From Bacillus cytotoxicus (GTDB lineage: Bacteria > Bacillota > Bacilli > Bacillales > Bacillaceae_G): 58,863 nt of DNA. The stretch is from the NCBI RefSeq assembly GCF_023715645.1, contig NZ_JAMBOP010000031.1:1-58863 (forward strand), read 5' to 3'. The notes below the pieces were generated by a model that was not told the DNA's origin, did not search any database, and saw nothing but the letters and a program-made list of their open reading frames with translations. Position numbers and translations under genes: made by a program. Numbering within the stretch: position 1 is the stretch's first letter; each line of letters opens with the position of its first letter. Positions 18,584 to 27,157 of this stretch are shown piece after piece.

Positions 18584-20013
18584 TTCTGTAAAGAATAAAA
18601 ACTTAATACACCATCTGCTTCATCTGCACTTACGAATATATTACGGTTGTTAATTTTATGGATACCTTCAGGTGCTTTTCCTCCTGATGGAACAAGACCA
18701 ATATAAACAGGAAACATCGGAAGCGTTAAATCAAAAAAGAGAACTGCATTCGCTCTTTCAGCAGCAACTGCCATAATAGGACTTCCTTGTATCATTCCTG
18801 TCGCAACATTCTCTACTTCACTGCCACGACTATTGCTACGACTATCTGGATATAAACCTGCAGCTACAACTTTCTCATCAATAAGGTTCATGCTATCATA
18901 CACAAACGAACCTCCCCGGCTCCATACAGAAATATTTCGTCCACCTGATTTTACACCGTCTTTAAATTCATTTTTCCCTAGGTCCCCTTCATTCGCAGTA
19001 ATTAAAAAACGCCCGGATGGATCCCACGTTACACCATCTGGTTCTGGTCTTGCAATTATTTCATCTTGAAAAGAAACGACACCATCATTTTGCAAATCTG
19101 CTTTATGCTTTGTTGTTCCAAGGCCAAATATAGTTTCAATATATTGCCCTTGTAAATCTACGATAGCAACTGCATTATTCTCTTGTAACGTAACAGCTGC
19201 TTTTTCCCCATTTGGACTAATTGCAACATATTCTGGCTGAGGATCATGTTTGTAAACTGTTCCGTTTCCAATTTGACTGATATCAATTGATAGCTCTTGG
19301 TGGATTCCTTGCAATACATCTCCACTTGGGAACGTGATGATAGAAATCGTACCCGGCCGCTTCGTTTTTTTCATATTGACTTCATTTCCATCATTTGGAT
19401 CCCCTTCTTCATCCTCATTACAAACAACAAGCTTTGTACCATCTTTTGATAAAGCAATAGAATCCGGTCCTACACCAACCTCATATGTTTTCACAATATT
19501 TTTCGATGATAGTTCTACAACCGCTATCTTCCCTTTATTTGCATTGTACAAGTTATCGCCTGTACGAAAAGCAACGAATGCATACTTACCATCTGGTGTG
19601 ATTGTCGCACTCGTTACCTCTGCTTCTGGATGAATTCCTTTCAAACTCACTGTCCCTTTCAATTGAATGTCTTGTAAATTTTCAATTGAAAGGATGCTAA
19701 TTTGTCCTAATTCTGCTTCTGTTACAACTAACGTCTTACCGTCCGGTGAAGATGCAGCGATTTCTGCTTTTTTACTTGGCATTGAAAAAATAGCCGTTCT
19801 TTCTATTTTTGTATCCTTATGTTTATTACTAATAAATTTATTTACCATTTCCTCTATTTGCCCACGAAATGCCGGATTTGAAATACTTCCTTTTGGTAAA
19901 TTTTCTATTTTATTAACAAATTGTTTCGTTTCTTGATTTACTTCTGCGTTTACATTACTGCCTGTCCATAAGACACTCGCTATAATTCCCCCAGATAGCA
20001 AAATCTTTTTCAT
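18565..20013 (-). CDS. Secreted beta-propeller protein (choice-of-anchor I-like)
   Basis: This 482-residue protein has a Sec signal (1-23, GSNVNAE) followed by repeated propeller-blade motifs: SSPDGKTLVVTEAE, TITPDGKYAFVAF, ALSKDGTKLVVCNED, AISPNGEKAAVTLQENNAVA and TWDPSGRFLITANEGDLG. The ANEGD motif and EGIHKINNRNIFVSADEADG resemble choice-of-anchor I proteins and secreted phytase-like propellers. Function is unknown. The last five residues and the TGA stop (YIDAN-stop) lie inside the terminal inverted repeat of a family 1 element, so the original C terminus may have been longer. It sits upstream of srtA on the same strand, but two repeats separate them. Confidence 0.75.
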   Translation of the reverse strand: MKKILLSGGIIASVLWTGSNVNAEVNQETKQFVNKIENLPKGSISNPAFRGQIEEMVNKFISNKHKDTKIERTAIFSMPSKKAEIAASSPDGKTLVVTEAELGQISILSIENLQDIQLKGTVSLKGIHPEAEVTSATITPDGKYAFVAFRTGDNLYNANKGKIAVVELSSKNIVKTYEVGVGPDSIALSKDGTKLVVCNEDEEGDPNDGNEVNMKKTKRPGTISIITFPSGDVLQGIHQELSIDISQIGNGTVYKHDPQPEYVAISPNGEKAAVTLQENNAVAIVDLQGQYIETIFGLGTTKHKADLQNDGVVSFQDEIIARPEPDGVTWDPSGRFLITANEGDLGKNEFKDGVKSGGRNISVWSRGGSFVYDSMNLIDEKVVAAGLYPDSRSNSRGSEVENVATGMIQGSPIMAVAAERANAVLFFDLTLPMFPVYIGLVPSGGKAPEGIHKINNRNIFVSADEADGVLSFYSLQKYIDAN

Positions 20014-20132
20014 TCTCTAATCCCTCCAATTTCAATACTTCTTCTATTGTAAAAAGGATTTGTAAACTCTCTCTATAGCATTTCATTAAGCTTTTGTAAA
20101 AATGCGGAAAAATTCCCCAAGTTTCGTCGTAT

Positions 20133-20159
20133 AAAAAAAGATGTGCTCTTTAGCACACC
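20133..20159 (-). terminator. Terminator of the Xre/membrane protein pair
   Basis: GATGTGCT / AGCACACC stem, followed on the minus strand by seven T. Confidence 0.85.
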
Positions 20160-20161
20160 TT

Positions 20162-20635
20162 TTACACAACCTTATTACGATATAAAGAAATATGAAATAT
20201 TGTTGTTTGAATTAGTGAAATGAAAAATAATACATACAACGGATATTCTGGAACGTTTCGATTGAATAGCGGATAAGCAACTAACGCGACAGCTGCAAAA
20301 GGTATAATAACCCCTAATGAAAGAAGTGTAGTTCGACATGCTTTCGCTGTCAATATTTCTTCTCGCTCATCTTCACTTGGAACTAATAACGGAAATGTCC
20401 AAAATGATAATTTCTTATATTTCTTTTTTTGCACCTTATAAGCAATGGCTATCCCTATCCCTGCAATCAACAGCAATGTAATTGGCGTTATATTCATCGT
20501 AACAGTCCACGTTTGCTTTTCAGTACGTATGATGTTTGCAAGTTCCATAATGATATGAAAATACTCAATAAATGTCCAACCCGCTATAACAAGTATACCT
20601 ATATTAATTACATAAGAAAGACAAATTCTATTCAT
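20162..20635 (-). CDS. Hypothetical membrane protein paired with an Xre regulator
   Basis: This 157-residue protein has four hydrophobic segments (about 5-28, 43-63, 101-121 and 130-150). It resembles the small DUF2178/DUF3169-like membrane proteins that accompany YvaO-type regulators, though I cannot fix the family. I chose the ATG at 20635 because AGGAGGAGAG lies just upstream; it overlaps the 3' end of the regulator gene by 8 nt, so the two are translationally coupled. A role as sensor or accessory to the regulator is inference from pairing alone. Confidence 0.65.
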   Translation of the reverse strand: MNRICLSYVINIGILVIAGWTFIEYFHIIMELANIIRTEKQTWTVTMNITPITLLLIAGIGIAIAYKVQKKKYKKLSFWTFPLLVPSEDEREEILTAKACRTTLLSLGVIIPFAAVALVAYPLFNRNVPEYPLYVLFFISLIQTTIFHISLYRNKVV

Positions 20636-20855
20636 TTTCTCTCTCCTCCTTTTGTAAGACAAATACCTCTTCCATCTGCATACCAAACACATCACAAATC
20701 ATGAGCGCTAATAATAATGATGGTACATAATCCCCCTTTTCAATAGCAGCGATCGTTTGTCTCGTTACCCCCACCTTTTCAGCCAATACACTTTGCGAAA
20801 AATGAAAACGGGCTCGCAGTTCTTTTACTCGATTGTAAATGGTCAATTTTACCAC
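20628..20855 (-). CDS. Xre-family small DNA-binding regulator
   Basis: This 75-residue protein is essentially one helix-turn-helix domain: VKELRARFHFSQSVLAEKVG then VTRQTIAAIEKGDYVPS, followed by a short LALMICDVFGMQMEEVF helix. Such single-domain regulators usually bind their own promoter. The start is uncertain. GTG at 20855 has little room for a ribosome binding site, whereas a TTG at 20846 lies 8 nt after AAGGGG and would give MTIYNRVKEL. It is coupled to the membrane protein gene downstream. Confidence 0.8.
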   Translation of the reverse strand: MVKLTIYNRVKELRARFHFSQSVLAEKVGVTRQTIAAIEKGDYVPSLLLALMICDVFGMQMEEVFVLQKEERENE

Positions 20856-20916
20856 CCCTTACCATTATTGTATGCTAAACTTCACAAAATGTAAACTCAA
20901 CTTAACATTTAATCAT

Positions 20917-20952
20917 AAAAAAATCTACTTTGCTTTTGCAAAGTAGATTTTT
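20917..20952 (-). terminator. Terminator of the 3D-domain gene
   Basis: AAATCTACTTTGC / GCAAAGTAGATTT perfect stem with T-runs on both strands. Confidence 0.92.
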
Positions 20953-20955
20953 ACT

Positions 20956-22119
20956 TTAATCTAAAATAATAACTTTAACCTTTTTTCTACCCCATTTACT
21001 AGAAGTCCCTTTATCTGGAACGAAAACATCAATTTTATATCCTTTAATAGCTCCACCAGTATCCGCAGCAATAGCATCTCCATATCCTTCAACCCATACA
21101 CGTGAGCCCAATGGAATAACGGCTGGATCAACAGCAATTAATTTCAGATCTGGTTTTGATGTTAAATCATAGTGACCCCAAGCAGAATATACATGTTCAC
21201 CTGGCTGTTTCCCATTTTCAGCTGGATCATTTGTGTAAGCCGTAGCCTCTACAAAAATGTCACGGCCGCGTTTATCAGATTTATCTGAACCATTGTCGCT
21301 TCCTTTTGGTTCTGGTTGTGCTTGTTGTTCTTGTTGTGCTTTTTGGCGATCTGCAGCTGCTTGTTGTTCACGAGCAATTGTATCTTGTACGCCCTTCATA
21401 TCTGCTTCAATCTTTGATTTTTCTTGCGCAGCAAGTGTAAGCTGACTAGAAATTTGATTATATTTTGCCTGTACAGCTTGTAAGTTATCTTGACGTTTCT
21501 TTAAGTTTTCTTGTAAATCAGCTTGTGCTTTTGCTAATTTTTGTTTATCGCCCTCTAAAGACTTTTCTTTTTCATCAATTATCTTTTTATCGGCTTCAAT
21601 TTGGCGAAGATCTTGTTCTTGTAAACGAAGAATCTCTTTATCTGCATCCATAATCGTCGAAACTGCAGTCATACGTTGCAGGAAATCTGCAATATTTTTT
21701 GAATCTACAATTACTTCTACTACTAAACTTACATTTGAGCTATCTTGAACAGAGACTATACGTTTTCTCATAATATCTTTACGCATAAGTACTTTTTCTT
21801 CTAAATTAATAATCTCGGTCTTTTTTTGCTCAATTTGTTTATGCGTTTCATCAATTTTACGCTGAATTGCATCTTGTTCTTCTTTATTTTTTGTAATTGT
21901 ATTATTTACGTCTGTTAATTCCTTTTGAATGCCTTCAATATCTTTCATTACAGCTTGTTTTTCTTGTTCTTTTTGCTGCATGTCATTATTATTGTTTTGC
22001 AATTGCTGCTGCATGTTGTTTAATTTCTCGTCGTTTGACTCAGCTTTTACAGCAACTGTACTAGTGAAACAAATAAATCCAGCTAATACAAGACTACTGA
22101 TACGCTTAAAATAGTTCAT
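20956..22119 (-). CDS. Secreted coiled-coil protein with C-terminal 3D domain (cell wall)
   Basis: This 387-residue protein has a Sec signal (1-26). A long coiled coil (about 28-260), rich in E/K/Q heptads and like the CwlO/PcsB N-terminal region, is followed by a Q/A/K/D linker and the 3D domain (about 288-387). The 3D domain is named for three conserved aspartates seen here in AVDPAVIPLGS, AADTGGAIKG and KIDVFVPD. 3D domains are related to the MltA lytic transglycosylase barrel and occur in Rpf/Sps-like wall enzymes. I infer a peptidoglycan-active or wall-binding protein. Monocistronic; start ATG is preceded by GAAGGGAG. Confidence 0.85.
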   Translation of the reverse strand: MNYFKRISSLVLAGFICFTSTVAVKAESNDEKLNNMQQQLQNNNNDMQQKEQEKQAVMKDIEGIQKELTDVNNTITKNKEEQDAIQRKIDETHKQIEQKKTEIINLEEKVLMRKDIMRKRIVSVQDSSNVSLVVEVIVDSKNIADFLQRMTAVSTIMDADKEILRLQEQDLRQIEADKKIIDEKEKSLEGDKQKLAKAQADLQENLKKRQDNLQAVQAKYNQISSQLTLAAQEKSKIEADMKGVQDTIAREQQAAADRQKAQQEQQAQPEPKGSDNGSDKSDKRGRDIFVEATAYTNDPAENGKQPGEHVYSAWGHYDLTSKPDLKLIAVDPAVIPLGSRVWVEGYGDAIAADTGGAIKGYKIDVFVPDKGTSSKWGRKKVKVIILD

Positions 22120-22421
22120 AATCCGACTCCCTTCTTCTACATTTATACATTATTTGTTTTACAGTTTGTTTACAAACGTATTAAATACAGTTTATTTTTC
22201 ATGACAAAATATAACAAATCATGAAAAAATGCAATAAACTCATCATATATTTTTAAATTTTTATATAGATATATTTAAAAATAGTGCTACAATTTCAATA
22301 TAAAGTGAAAAATTTCGAAGTGAGGAGTTTCCTTATTCTTCATTGAACAAATCGGACTCTTATGAACTGTTTTCTACTTATTCCTTTTTATTTATCTGAA
22401 TTTTGGGATATTTTACCATCA

Positions 22422-22716
22422 CCCGCAAGTAGCGAGATAAAGTGAAGCTTCCATCAGTGGGGGTTTTCTTCATCCCCCACTGATGGTTAGCCCTCACCAA
22501 TCGGGCTTTTACGGGCAGTTATCTCCCACCTATCTTCTTTAGAAAAGCGGAAGCGGCTCGCTCAGAATCGCAGGACGTTGGAGTCCCTGACAAAGAGGCG
22601 CTTTTTGCCTCGTCCGAGGGGGCGAAACGACCGGAGATTCTAGCCGCTAGAGCTGGACAACGTTTCTCTCTCAATCTTGAGGTGGGAGTCTTACTGCCCG
22701 TTAATGCGGGATAAAA
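22422..22716 (+). repeat. Family 2 repeat, copy B (longest copy)
   Basis: Starts GATAAAGTGAAGCTTCC, contains CAGTGGGGG ... CCCCCACTG, 'caatcgggcttttacgggca' and 'ccggagattctagccgctag', and ends TACTGCCCGTTAATGCGGGATAAA. A central block, 'cgcaggacgttggagtccct' followed by 'aaagaggcgctttttgcctc', is absent from the shorter copies. It fills most of the 22120-22780 gap. The first 250 nt of that gap are AT-rich with no gene. Confidence 0.75.
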
Positions 22717-22780
22717 TGAAATGTAAAAAATCTCACTCCCTATTATGAAAAGAAAACTATAGAAGCTTGGAGAGAAGACT

Positions 22781-23728
22781 ATGTTTACAAAAAACAAATC
22801 ACTAGAAAAAGAAATTGCTCAATTACAAAATCAAGTACAGGAATTAGAACATCAATTACATGAGAAAGAACAAGAACACAAAAAGGTCATCACTTCCTTA
22901 CATGGAAGCGTATTAGCTATTGTCAGTGAACATGAAGAAGTCAATCGCCAACATCATACGCTACAAAATCTAATTCAACAATTAAGTAATTGTTTTAACA
23001 ACGTAACGACAAGTACGAATCGTTCCAACGAGCTGAACACCGATATGCTTCAAAAAGAACAAGGGCTTATTCAAGCCATTGGAGAAATTGTAACGTGTTC
23101 AAATGAAGGAAAAGATTCCGTTCATGGATTACTTACTGTTATTAACAAATTAGGTGAGCAATCACAACGTACATCTAATAGTATGAATCATTTAAGTGAG
23201 CGTTCAAAAGAAATTGAACAAATTGTTGAAGTGATTCAAAATATCGCTGCTCAAACGAACTTACTTGCTTTAAATGCAAGTATTGAAGCTGCTCGTGCTG
23301 GTGAACATGGAAAAGGATTTGCAGTCGTTGCCAATGAAGTTCGAAAGCTTGCTGAAAGCACTGCTGAAAGTACAAAAAACATTGGAGATTTAACAAAGAA
23401 AATTCAAGAAGAAATTGAAAAAGCATATGAAAATACAAAAGATAATCTTCACCTTGTTGATGAAGGTGTTGAAGTAAGCACAGATACAAATGCAAGAATT
23501 GAAAAAATCTTAACGATGGTGCAAACGTTACAAACAGGCGCTACAAATGTGATTGAATCAATCGAACAGCAAAAACATTGTAACGAAGACGTATTACGTG
23601 AGTTTACAACAACACAACACATGTTCAAAAAAGTAAATGATATGATGGTAAAACATATCAATGATGCTCAAAAAGTAGATACAAAATTCTCTATAAGTCT
23701 AGAAGAATTAGCTGGAACAAAAAAATAA
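22781..23728 (+). CDS. Soluble methyl-accepting chemotaxis protein
   Basis: This 315-residue chemoreceptor has no signal peptide or membrane segment. An N-terminal coiled coil (3-50, [18 protein letters not shown]) leads directly to the MCP signalling hairpin. The highly conserved tip ([20 protein letters not shown] and [14 protein letters not shown]) lies about 160-200. There is no PAS, globin or HemAT-like ligand domain, so any signal must come through the coiled coil or a partner protein. It would act through CheW/CheA arrays in the cytoplasm. Start ATG follows TTGGAGAG; a terminator follows the stop. Confidence 0.9.
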   Translation: MFTKNKSLEKEIAQLQNQVQELEHQLHEKEQEHKKVITSLHGSVLAIVSEHEEVNRQHHTLQNLIQQLSNCFNNVTTSTNRSNELNTDMLQKEQGLIQAIGEIVTCSNEGKDSVHGLLTVINKLGEQSQRTSNSMNHLSERSKEIEQIVEVIQNIAAQTNLLALNASIEAARAGEHGKGFAVVANEVRKLAESTAESTKNIGDLTKKIQEEIEKAYENTKDNLHLVDEGVEVSTDTNARIEKILTMVQTLQTGATNVIESIEQQKHCNEDVLREFTTTQHMFKKVNDMMVKHINDAQKVDTKFSISLEELAGTKK

Positions 23729-23731
23729 TAA

Positions 23732-23763
23732 AAAGCCTGAATCGATAGGTTCAGGCTTTCTTC
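23732..23763 (+). terminator. Terminator of the chemoreceptor gene
   Basis: AAGCCTGAA / TTCAGGCTT stem followed by TCTTC. Confidence 0.8.
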
Positions 23764-23810
23764 ATTCGCACATTATGGAAAATGCAAGAGGATTATCGGG
23801 AATGGATCAC

Positions 23811-23871
23811 CTATAAAGTGAAACTTTAATCAGCCCTCATCAATCGGGCTTTTACGGGCAGCAGCAAATTC
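23811..23871 (+). repeat. Family 2 repeat, copy C (partial)
   Basis: Begins ATAAAGTGAAACTTTAATC and ends 'caatcgggcttttacgggca'; the CAGTGGGGG hairpin is missing. Confidence 0.65.
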
Positions 23872-23924
23872 AACCGTATATCATTTCTTCCAAGTCCAAT
23901 GCAGCTCAACTACATCAGTAATCT

Positions 23925-23963
23925 AAAAAAAGCATGGAAGCAACATCGCTTCCATGCTTTTTA
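23925..23963 (-). terminator. Terminator of the small gene at 23967
   Basis: AAAAGCATGGAAGC / GCTTCCATGCTTTT perfect stem with T-runs on both strands. Confidence 0.9.
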
Positions 23964-23966
23964 AAA

Positions 23967-24176
23967 TTAATATACTTTCTTTTCTTGACAGTATAAGTGA
24001 ATCACATGTTCATTTTTCTGAAATACATCATGTGTTATATTAACAATACAAAAATTACGTTTTTCTAGTTCTTTCTCACCTTTAAAAAAGATTTGTTCCC
24101 CTTCTTTAAATTGCCATGCGCTATTAAATGTTGTTACATACTCTTCATTCACTAAATACAGCTCATATTTCATCAT
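23967..24176 (-). CDS. Small hypothetical cytosolic protein
   Basis: This 69-residue protein has no signal or membrane segment, alternates charged and aromatic residues (YELYLVNEEYVTTFNSAWQF) and looks like a small beta-rich fold. I do not recognise it. It is supported as a gene by AAGGGGGAATCACAA just upstream of tandem ATG codons and by a strong terminator 4 nt after the stop. Transcribed alone. Confidence 0.65.
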   Translation of the reverse strand: MMKYELYLVNEEYVTTFNSAWQFKEGEQIFFKGEKELEKRNFCIVNITHDVFQKNEHVIHLYCQEKKVY

Positions 24177-24312
24177 TTGTGATTCCCCCTTATCCCGATA
24201 AAATTAAACTCATGCCATATCTAAATTATAAACCGTTTAAAGGGGAATTCAATATGATTCTAAACATTAAGTAAGGTAACTTTAGTTCTTATGGAAGTAT
24301 CTCTTTATTCCT

Positions 24313-25617
24313 TCATTGAAACAAAAACATTTTCGCTAAATACGGATTTAAAAACATTGCTGTTGGATCTACTGTTTGTCTCAACTCTAGAAAATGAGGC
24401 AATTTAGGGTATACTTGTTGCAACGTATCATATTTCATTGTATGCATTTTGCCCCAATGCGGACGTCCTTCATACTTTTGAAAAATACGTTCTACTGCTT
24501 GAAAATATGATGTGTACTGCATCCCTTTGTACATGTGAACTGCAATATATGCAGAATCTCTTCCGTATGACGGACTCAGCCAAATATCATCTTCTTTTGC
24601 GTAGCGACATTCAATGGGAAAATGTACTTGAAAATTTTTTTCGTAAATGAGATTATAAATTTCTTCTACTGCTTCTTTCATATATTCTGCTGGAATACTA
24701 TATTCCATCTCATAGAAACGGACATTGCGGGCAGTTGCAAACACCTTATAACTTTGACCTACGATTTTGGTATTTGGTACTCCCTTTGCTGATAATTGAC
24801 TAACACTCTTACTAATAGAAGGAAAAAAGCGACAACCCTCTGATAACAATGAAAAGGCCATATTTTCTATTAAGGCTGTTTTGAGTTTATGCCACTTTAA
24901 TTCTCCGCCTACTTCCTCTGTTACGTTTGTAATTTTCACTTGAACATCTTCAGAATATGGAAAGATAAAAAACTCAAAATGACGATTTTTCTTATATTCT
25001 TCCAATTTACTCATAACAGTAGCAAATGATTCTTTTTTACTTTCATAAGCAAGTGAATATGCTGGAATGACTTTTAGTTTAACTTTCACAATAATCCCCA
25101 GCATGCCAAGCGACAATTGAAAACCCTTCCAATATTGTGGATATTCTTTTTCAGAACACGTAATCACTTCTCCTGATGCCAGAACAGCCGTTACTTCCAC
25201 AACTTGTGTCGCTAAATTTCCAAATGAAATTCCCGTTCCATGCGTTCCTGTACTAATCGCTCCAGCAATAGACTGTGCATCAATATCCCCTAAATTCTCT
25301 TGTGCATATCCGTTCTCTTGTAATATTTCACCTAACTGAAACAACTTTGTACCTGCCCATACTTCTACGATTAATGCCTGTGAATTCATCTCGATCATCC
25401 CTTGTAATTCATCCAAAGAAATTAAAATCTCATCTGTTTGAACAAGCGATGTAAATGAATGACCTGAACCAACCACACGAATACGCTTTCCAGCTTCTTT
25501 TGCAAATTCTACAGCCTGGGTAACCTCTTCAATGCTTTTCGGATACATCGTATACTGCGGCACTCCCTGTACATTTCCTGTCCAATTCCGCCACCTCTGG
25601 CCCTTTATAGAAAGCAT
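24313..25617 (-). CDS. FAD-binding aldonolactone oxidase-like protein
   Basis: This 434-residue flavoprotein of the VAO family is similar to D-arabinono-1,4-lactone oxidase and L-gulonolactone oxidase. The N-terminal FAD domain shows RIRVVGSGHSFTSL (the usual flavin-linking histidine region), a DELQGM stretch and AGAISTGTHGTG. The C-terminal ALO domain ends with GRPHWGKMHT, typical of the family. It overlaps the upstream PLP-enzyme gene by 13 nt, so the two are co-translated and probably act on linked substrates. The actual substrate (sugar lactone or polyol) is not evident. Confidence 0.85.
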   Translation of the reverse strand: MLSIKGQRWRNWTGNVQGVPQYTMYPKSIEEVTQAVEFAKEAGKRIRVVGSGHSFTSLVQTDEILISLDELQGMIEMNSQALIVEVWAGTKLFQLGEILQENGYAQENLGDIDAQSIAGAISTGTHGTGISFGNLATQVVEVTAVLASGEVITCSEKEYPQYWKGFQLSLGMLGIIVKVKLKVIPAYSLAYESKKESFATVMSKLEEYKKNRHFEFFIFPYSEDVQVKITNVTEEVGGELKWHKLKTALIENMAFSLLSEGCRFFPSISKSVSQLSAKGVPNTKIVGQSYKVFATARNVRFYEMEYSIPAEYMKEAVEEIYNLIYEKNFQVHFPIECRYAKEDDIWLSPSYGRDSAYIAVHMYKGMQYTSYFQAVERIFQKYEGRPHWGKMHTMKYDTLQQVYPKLPHFLELRQTVDPTAMFLNPYLAKMFLFQ

Positions 25618-26777
25618 TCCCCGTCCCCCCGATATGTTCGATACTCTCCTACTACTTCACCATCAGAAATACGATATAAAGAAGAAAAACTTTCACATAA
25701 CTCCCCTGCTTTACTATGCCGAAACACAATCCCCTCCCCAATTTTTAATTGGTCTGTTCCCTCATAGTAAACAGGTGTCTGCACTTCACCCGCTCCTTCT
25801 AATGGAAGTAATTTTGCTCCGTTTGGCATATACGGCTGCGGTTGCTTGTCCTTTCCAGTTGTTCCCGATGCAATATATCCTCCACCTAAACATGTATAAA
25901 CATGAGGTTCTGGCTGACGGACAATTGGTAACACAAATCCAACTGCTGGCTCAAATGCAATGTCTTTATAATAATCAAAAAGCAACGGAGAATAAAAAGC
26001 GGACCCAACCGTAATTTCTGTAACAGACTCATCTTGAACGGTTGTCTTTATACTCCCTGTTCCTCCGCCATTTACAAAACGTAATGAAATTCCCTTTTGC
26101 CTTAATGCTTGTACAATGAACCCTCGTCTTTTTGTAACTTCTCTTACTGATCGTCTTTTTAAATAAGAAACCACTTTGTTTTGTAAGATTTGTTTTGGTA
26201 CATTATCCCCTACACCTGCGATCTGTGCTTCATAACCCATAACACCATCTATTTTCAAACAAGATGATTGTAAAACTCTATCTGCTACTTGTAGTACTTG
26301 TTCTGCAGTGCGCAAAGGAGAGCGTTTTACTCCAAAATGAAAGCCAAAAAAACGACTACTCATATCAATATCAAAACAAATACGAAACGTTCCTTCTACT
26401 TGTAATGCAATCTGCTCCAAATACAGAATGTGCTCTTCACAATCTACCATACAAGTAATCTTGTATCCTTGTTTTGTAAGTATACTTATTTTCTGCAAAG
26501 CCTCTTCATCCCAAACTGGATATCCAAGCAATAAATCATCAAATCCCTGTTCGATTAAAAATAGAACTTCCGCTGGTGAGTAACACATAATTCCTTGAAA
26601 ACAAGAATGAGATTGTAAAATTTTCTTCATTACTGGAACAGAACGCAATGATTTACTCGCAATTCGAACACGTTTTCCTTTATGAAGCTGAATGATAGAT
26701 TGAATATTTCTCTCTAATGCATCTTCATTAAGAAATGCACACGGCATTGAAATTCCTTGAAATGTTCTCCGATCCAC
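25605..26777 (-). CDS. PLP-dependent amino-acid deaminase/aldolase (alanine racemase-like fold III)
   Basis: This 390-residue protein has an alanine-racemase-type N-terminal TIM barrel, with the probable PLP lysine at Lys42 (RIASKSLRSVP). It is followed by a fold-III C-terminal barrel with FVNGGGTGSI and AGEVQTP. It resembles the D-serine deaminase / D-threonine aldolase group annotated as 'amino acid deaminase/aldolase'. The start is a GTG at 26777 with GGGGAGAGG upstream. It is the first gene of a two-gene operon with the FAD oxidase. The pairing suggests a small catabolic module, but the compound is unknown. Confidence 0.85.
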   Translation of the reverse strand: MDRRTFQGISMPCAFLNEDALERNIQSIIQLHKGKRVRIASKSLRSVPVMKKILQSHSCFQGIMCYSPAEVLFLIEQGFDDLLLGYPVWDEEALQKISILTKQGYKITCMVDCEEHILYLEQIALQVEGTFRICFDIDMSSRFFGFHFGVKRSPLRTAEQVLQVADRVLQSSCLKIDGVMGYEAQIAGVGDNVPKQILQNKVVSYLKRRSVREVTKRRGFIVQALRQKGISLRFVNGGGTGSIKTTVQDESVTEITVGSAFYSPLLFDYYKDIAFEPAVGFVLPIVRQPEPHVYTCLGGGYIASGTTGKDKQPQPYMPNGAKLLPLEGAGEVQTPVYYEGTDQLKIGEGIVFRHSKAGELCESFSSLYRISDGEVVGEYRTYRGDGECFL

Positions 26778-27157
26778 ATCTTCCTCTCCCCTCCCATATA
26801 TTTCTTATATATATGGGAAAGAAAATGAAATTTTCCTTTTCAAAAGAAAAAAGTTTCTTCTTAAACACAATTACTTAGAGAGATGCAAAATGTAAAAGGA
26901 GAAATAGCAAATTCCCCCAAAAAACCTTGGTGGAAAGCTTTCTTTTTTGAAAAGAACTGAATTTGCGTTTATATACATATTTGTTTCCTAATTCGCTGGC
27001 AGCAAGGCCTTCACTGAATAAAGTGAAACTTTATTTTTAGTGGAATCACGTATGTTTTCCATTCTTTTTGAAAATGCTAGACTTTTTTTGATGATTTTAT
27101 TATGGTGAATATTGTGCACAAAAAAGAAAGCTCAAATTTGAGCGTTAGGAGGAACTT
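26778..27157. other. Intergenic stretch with remnants of a family 2 repeat
   Basis: About 26990-27040 has 'ctaattcgctggcagcaagg' and ATAAAGTGAAACTTTATTTT, a degenerate family 2 end. About 26918-26960 holds an imperfect hairpin. The 27050-27157 part is the leader of the CAP gene. No further gene seen. Confidence 0.5.

Noticed and set aside
22519-22797. 92-residue minus-strand frame with Arg/Ser/Ala-rich middle
   Set aside because: It covers the GC-richer centre of family 2 copy B and overlaps the chemoreceptor start; a repeat artefact.
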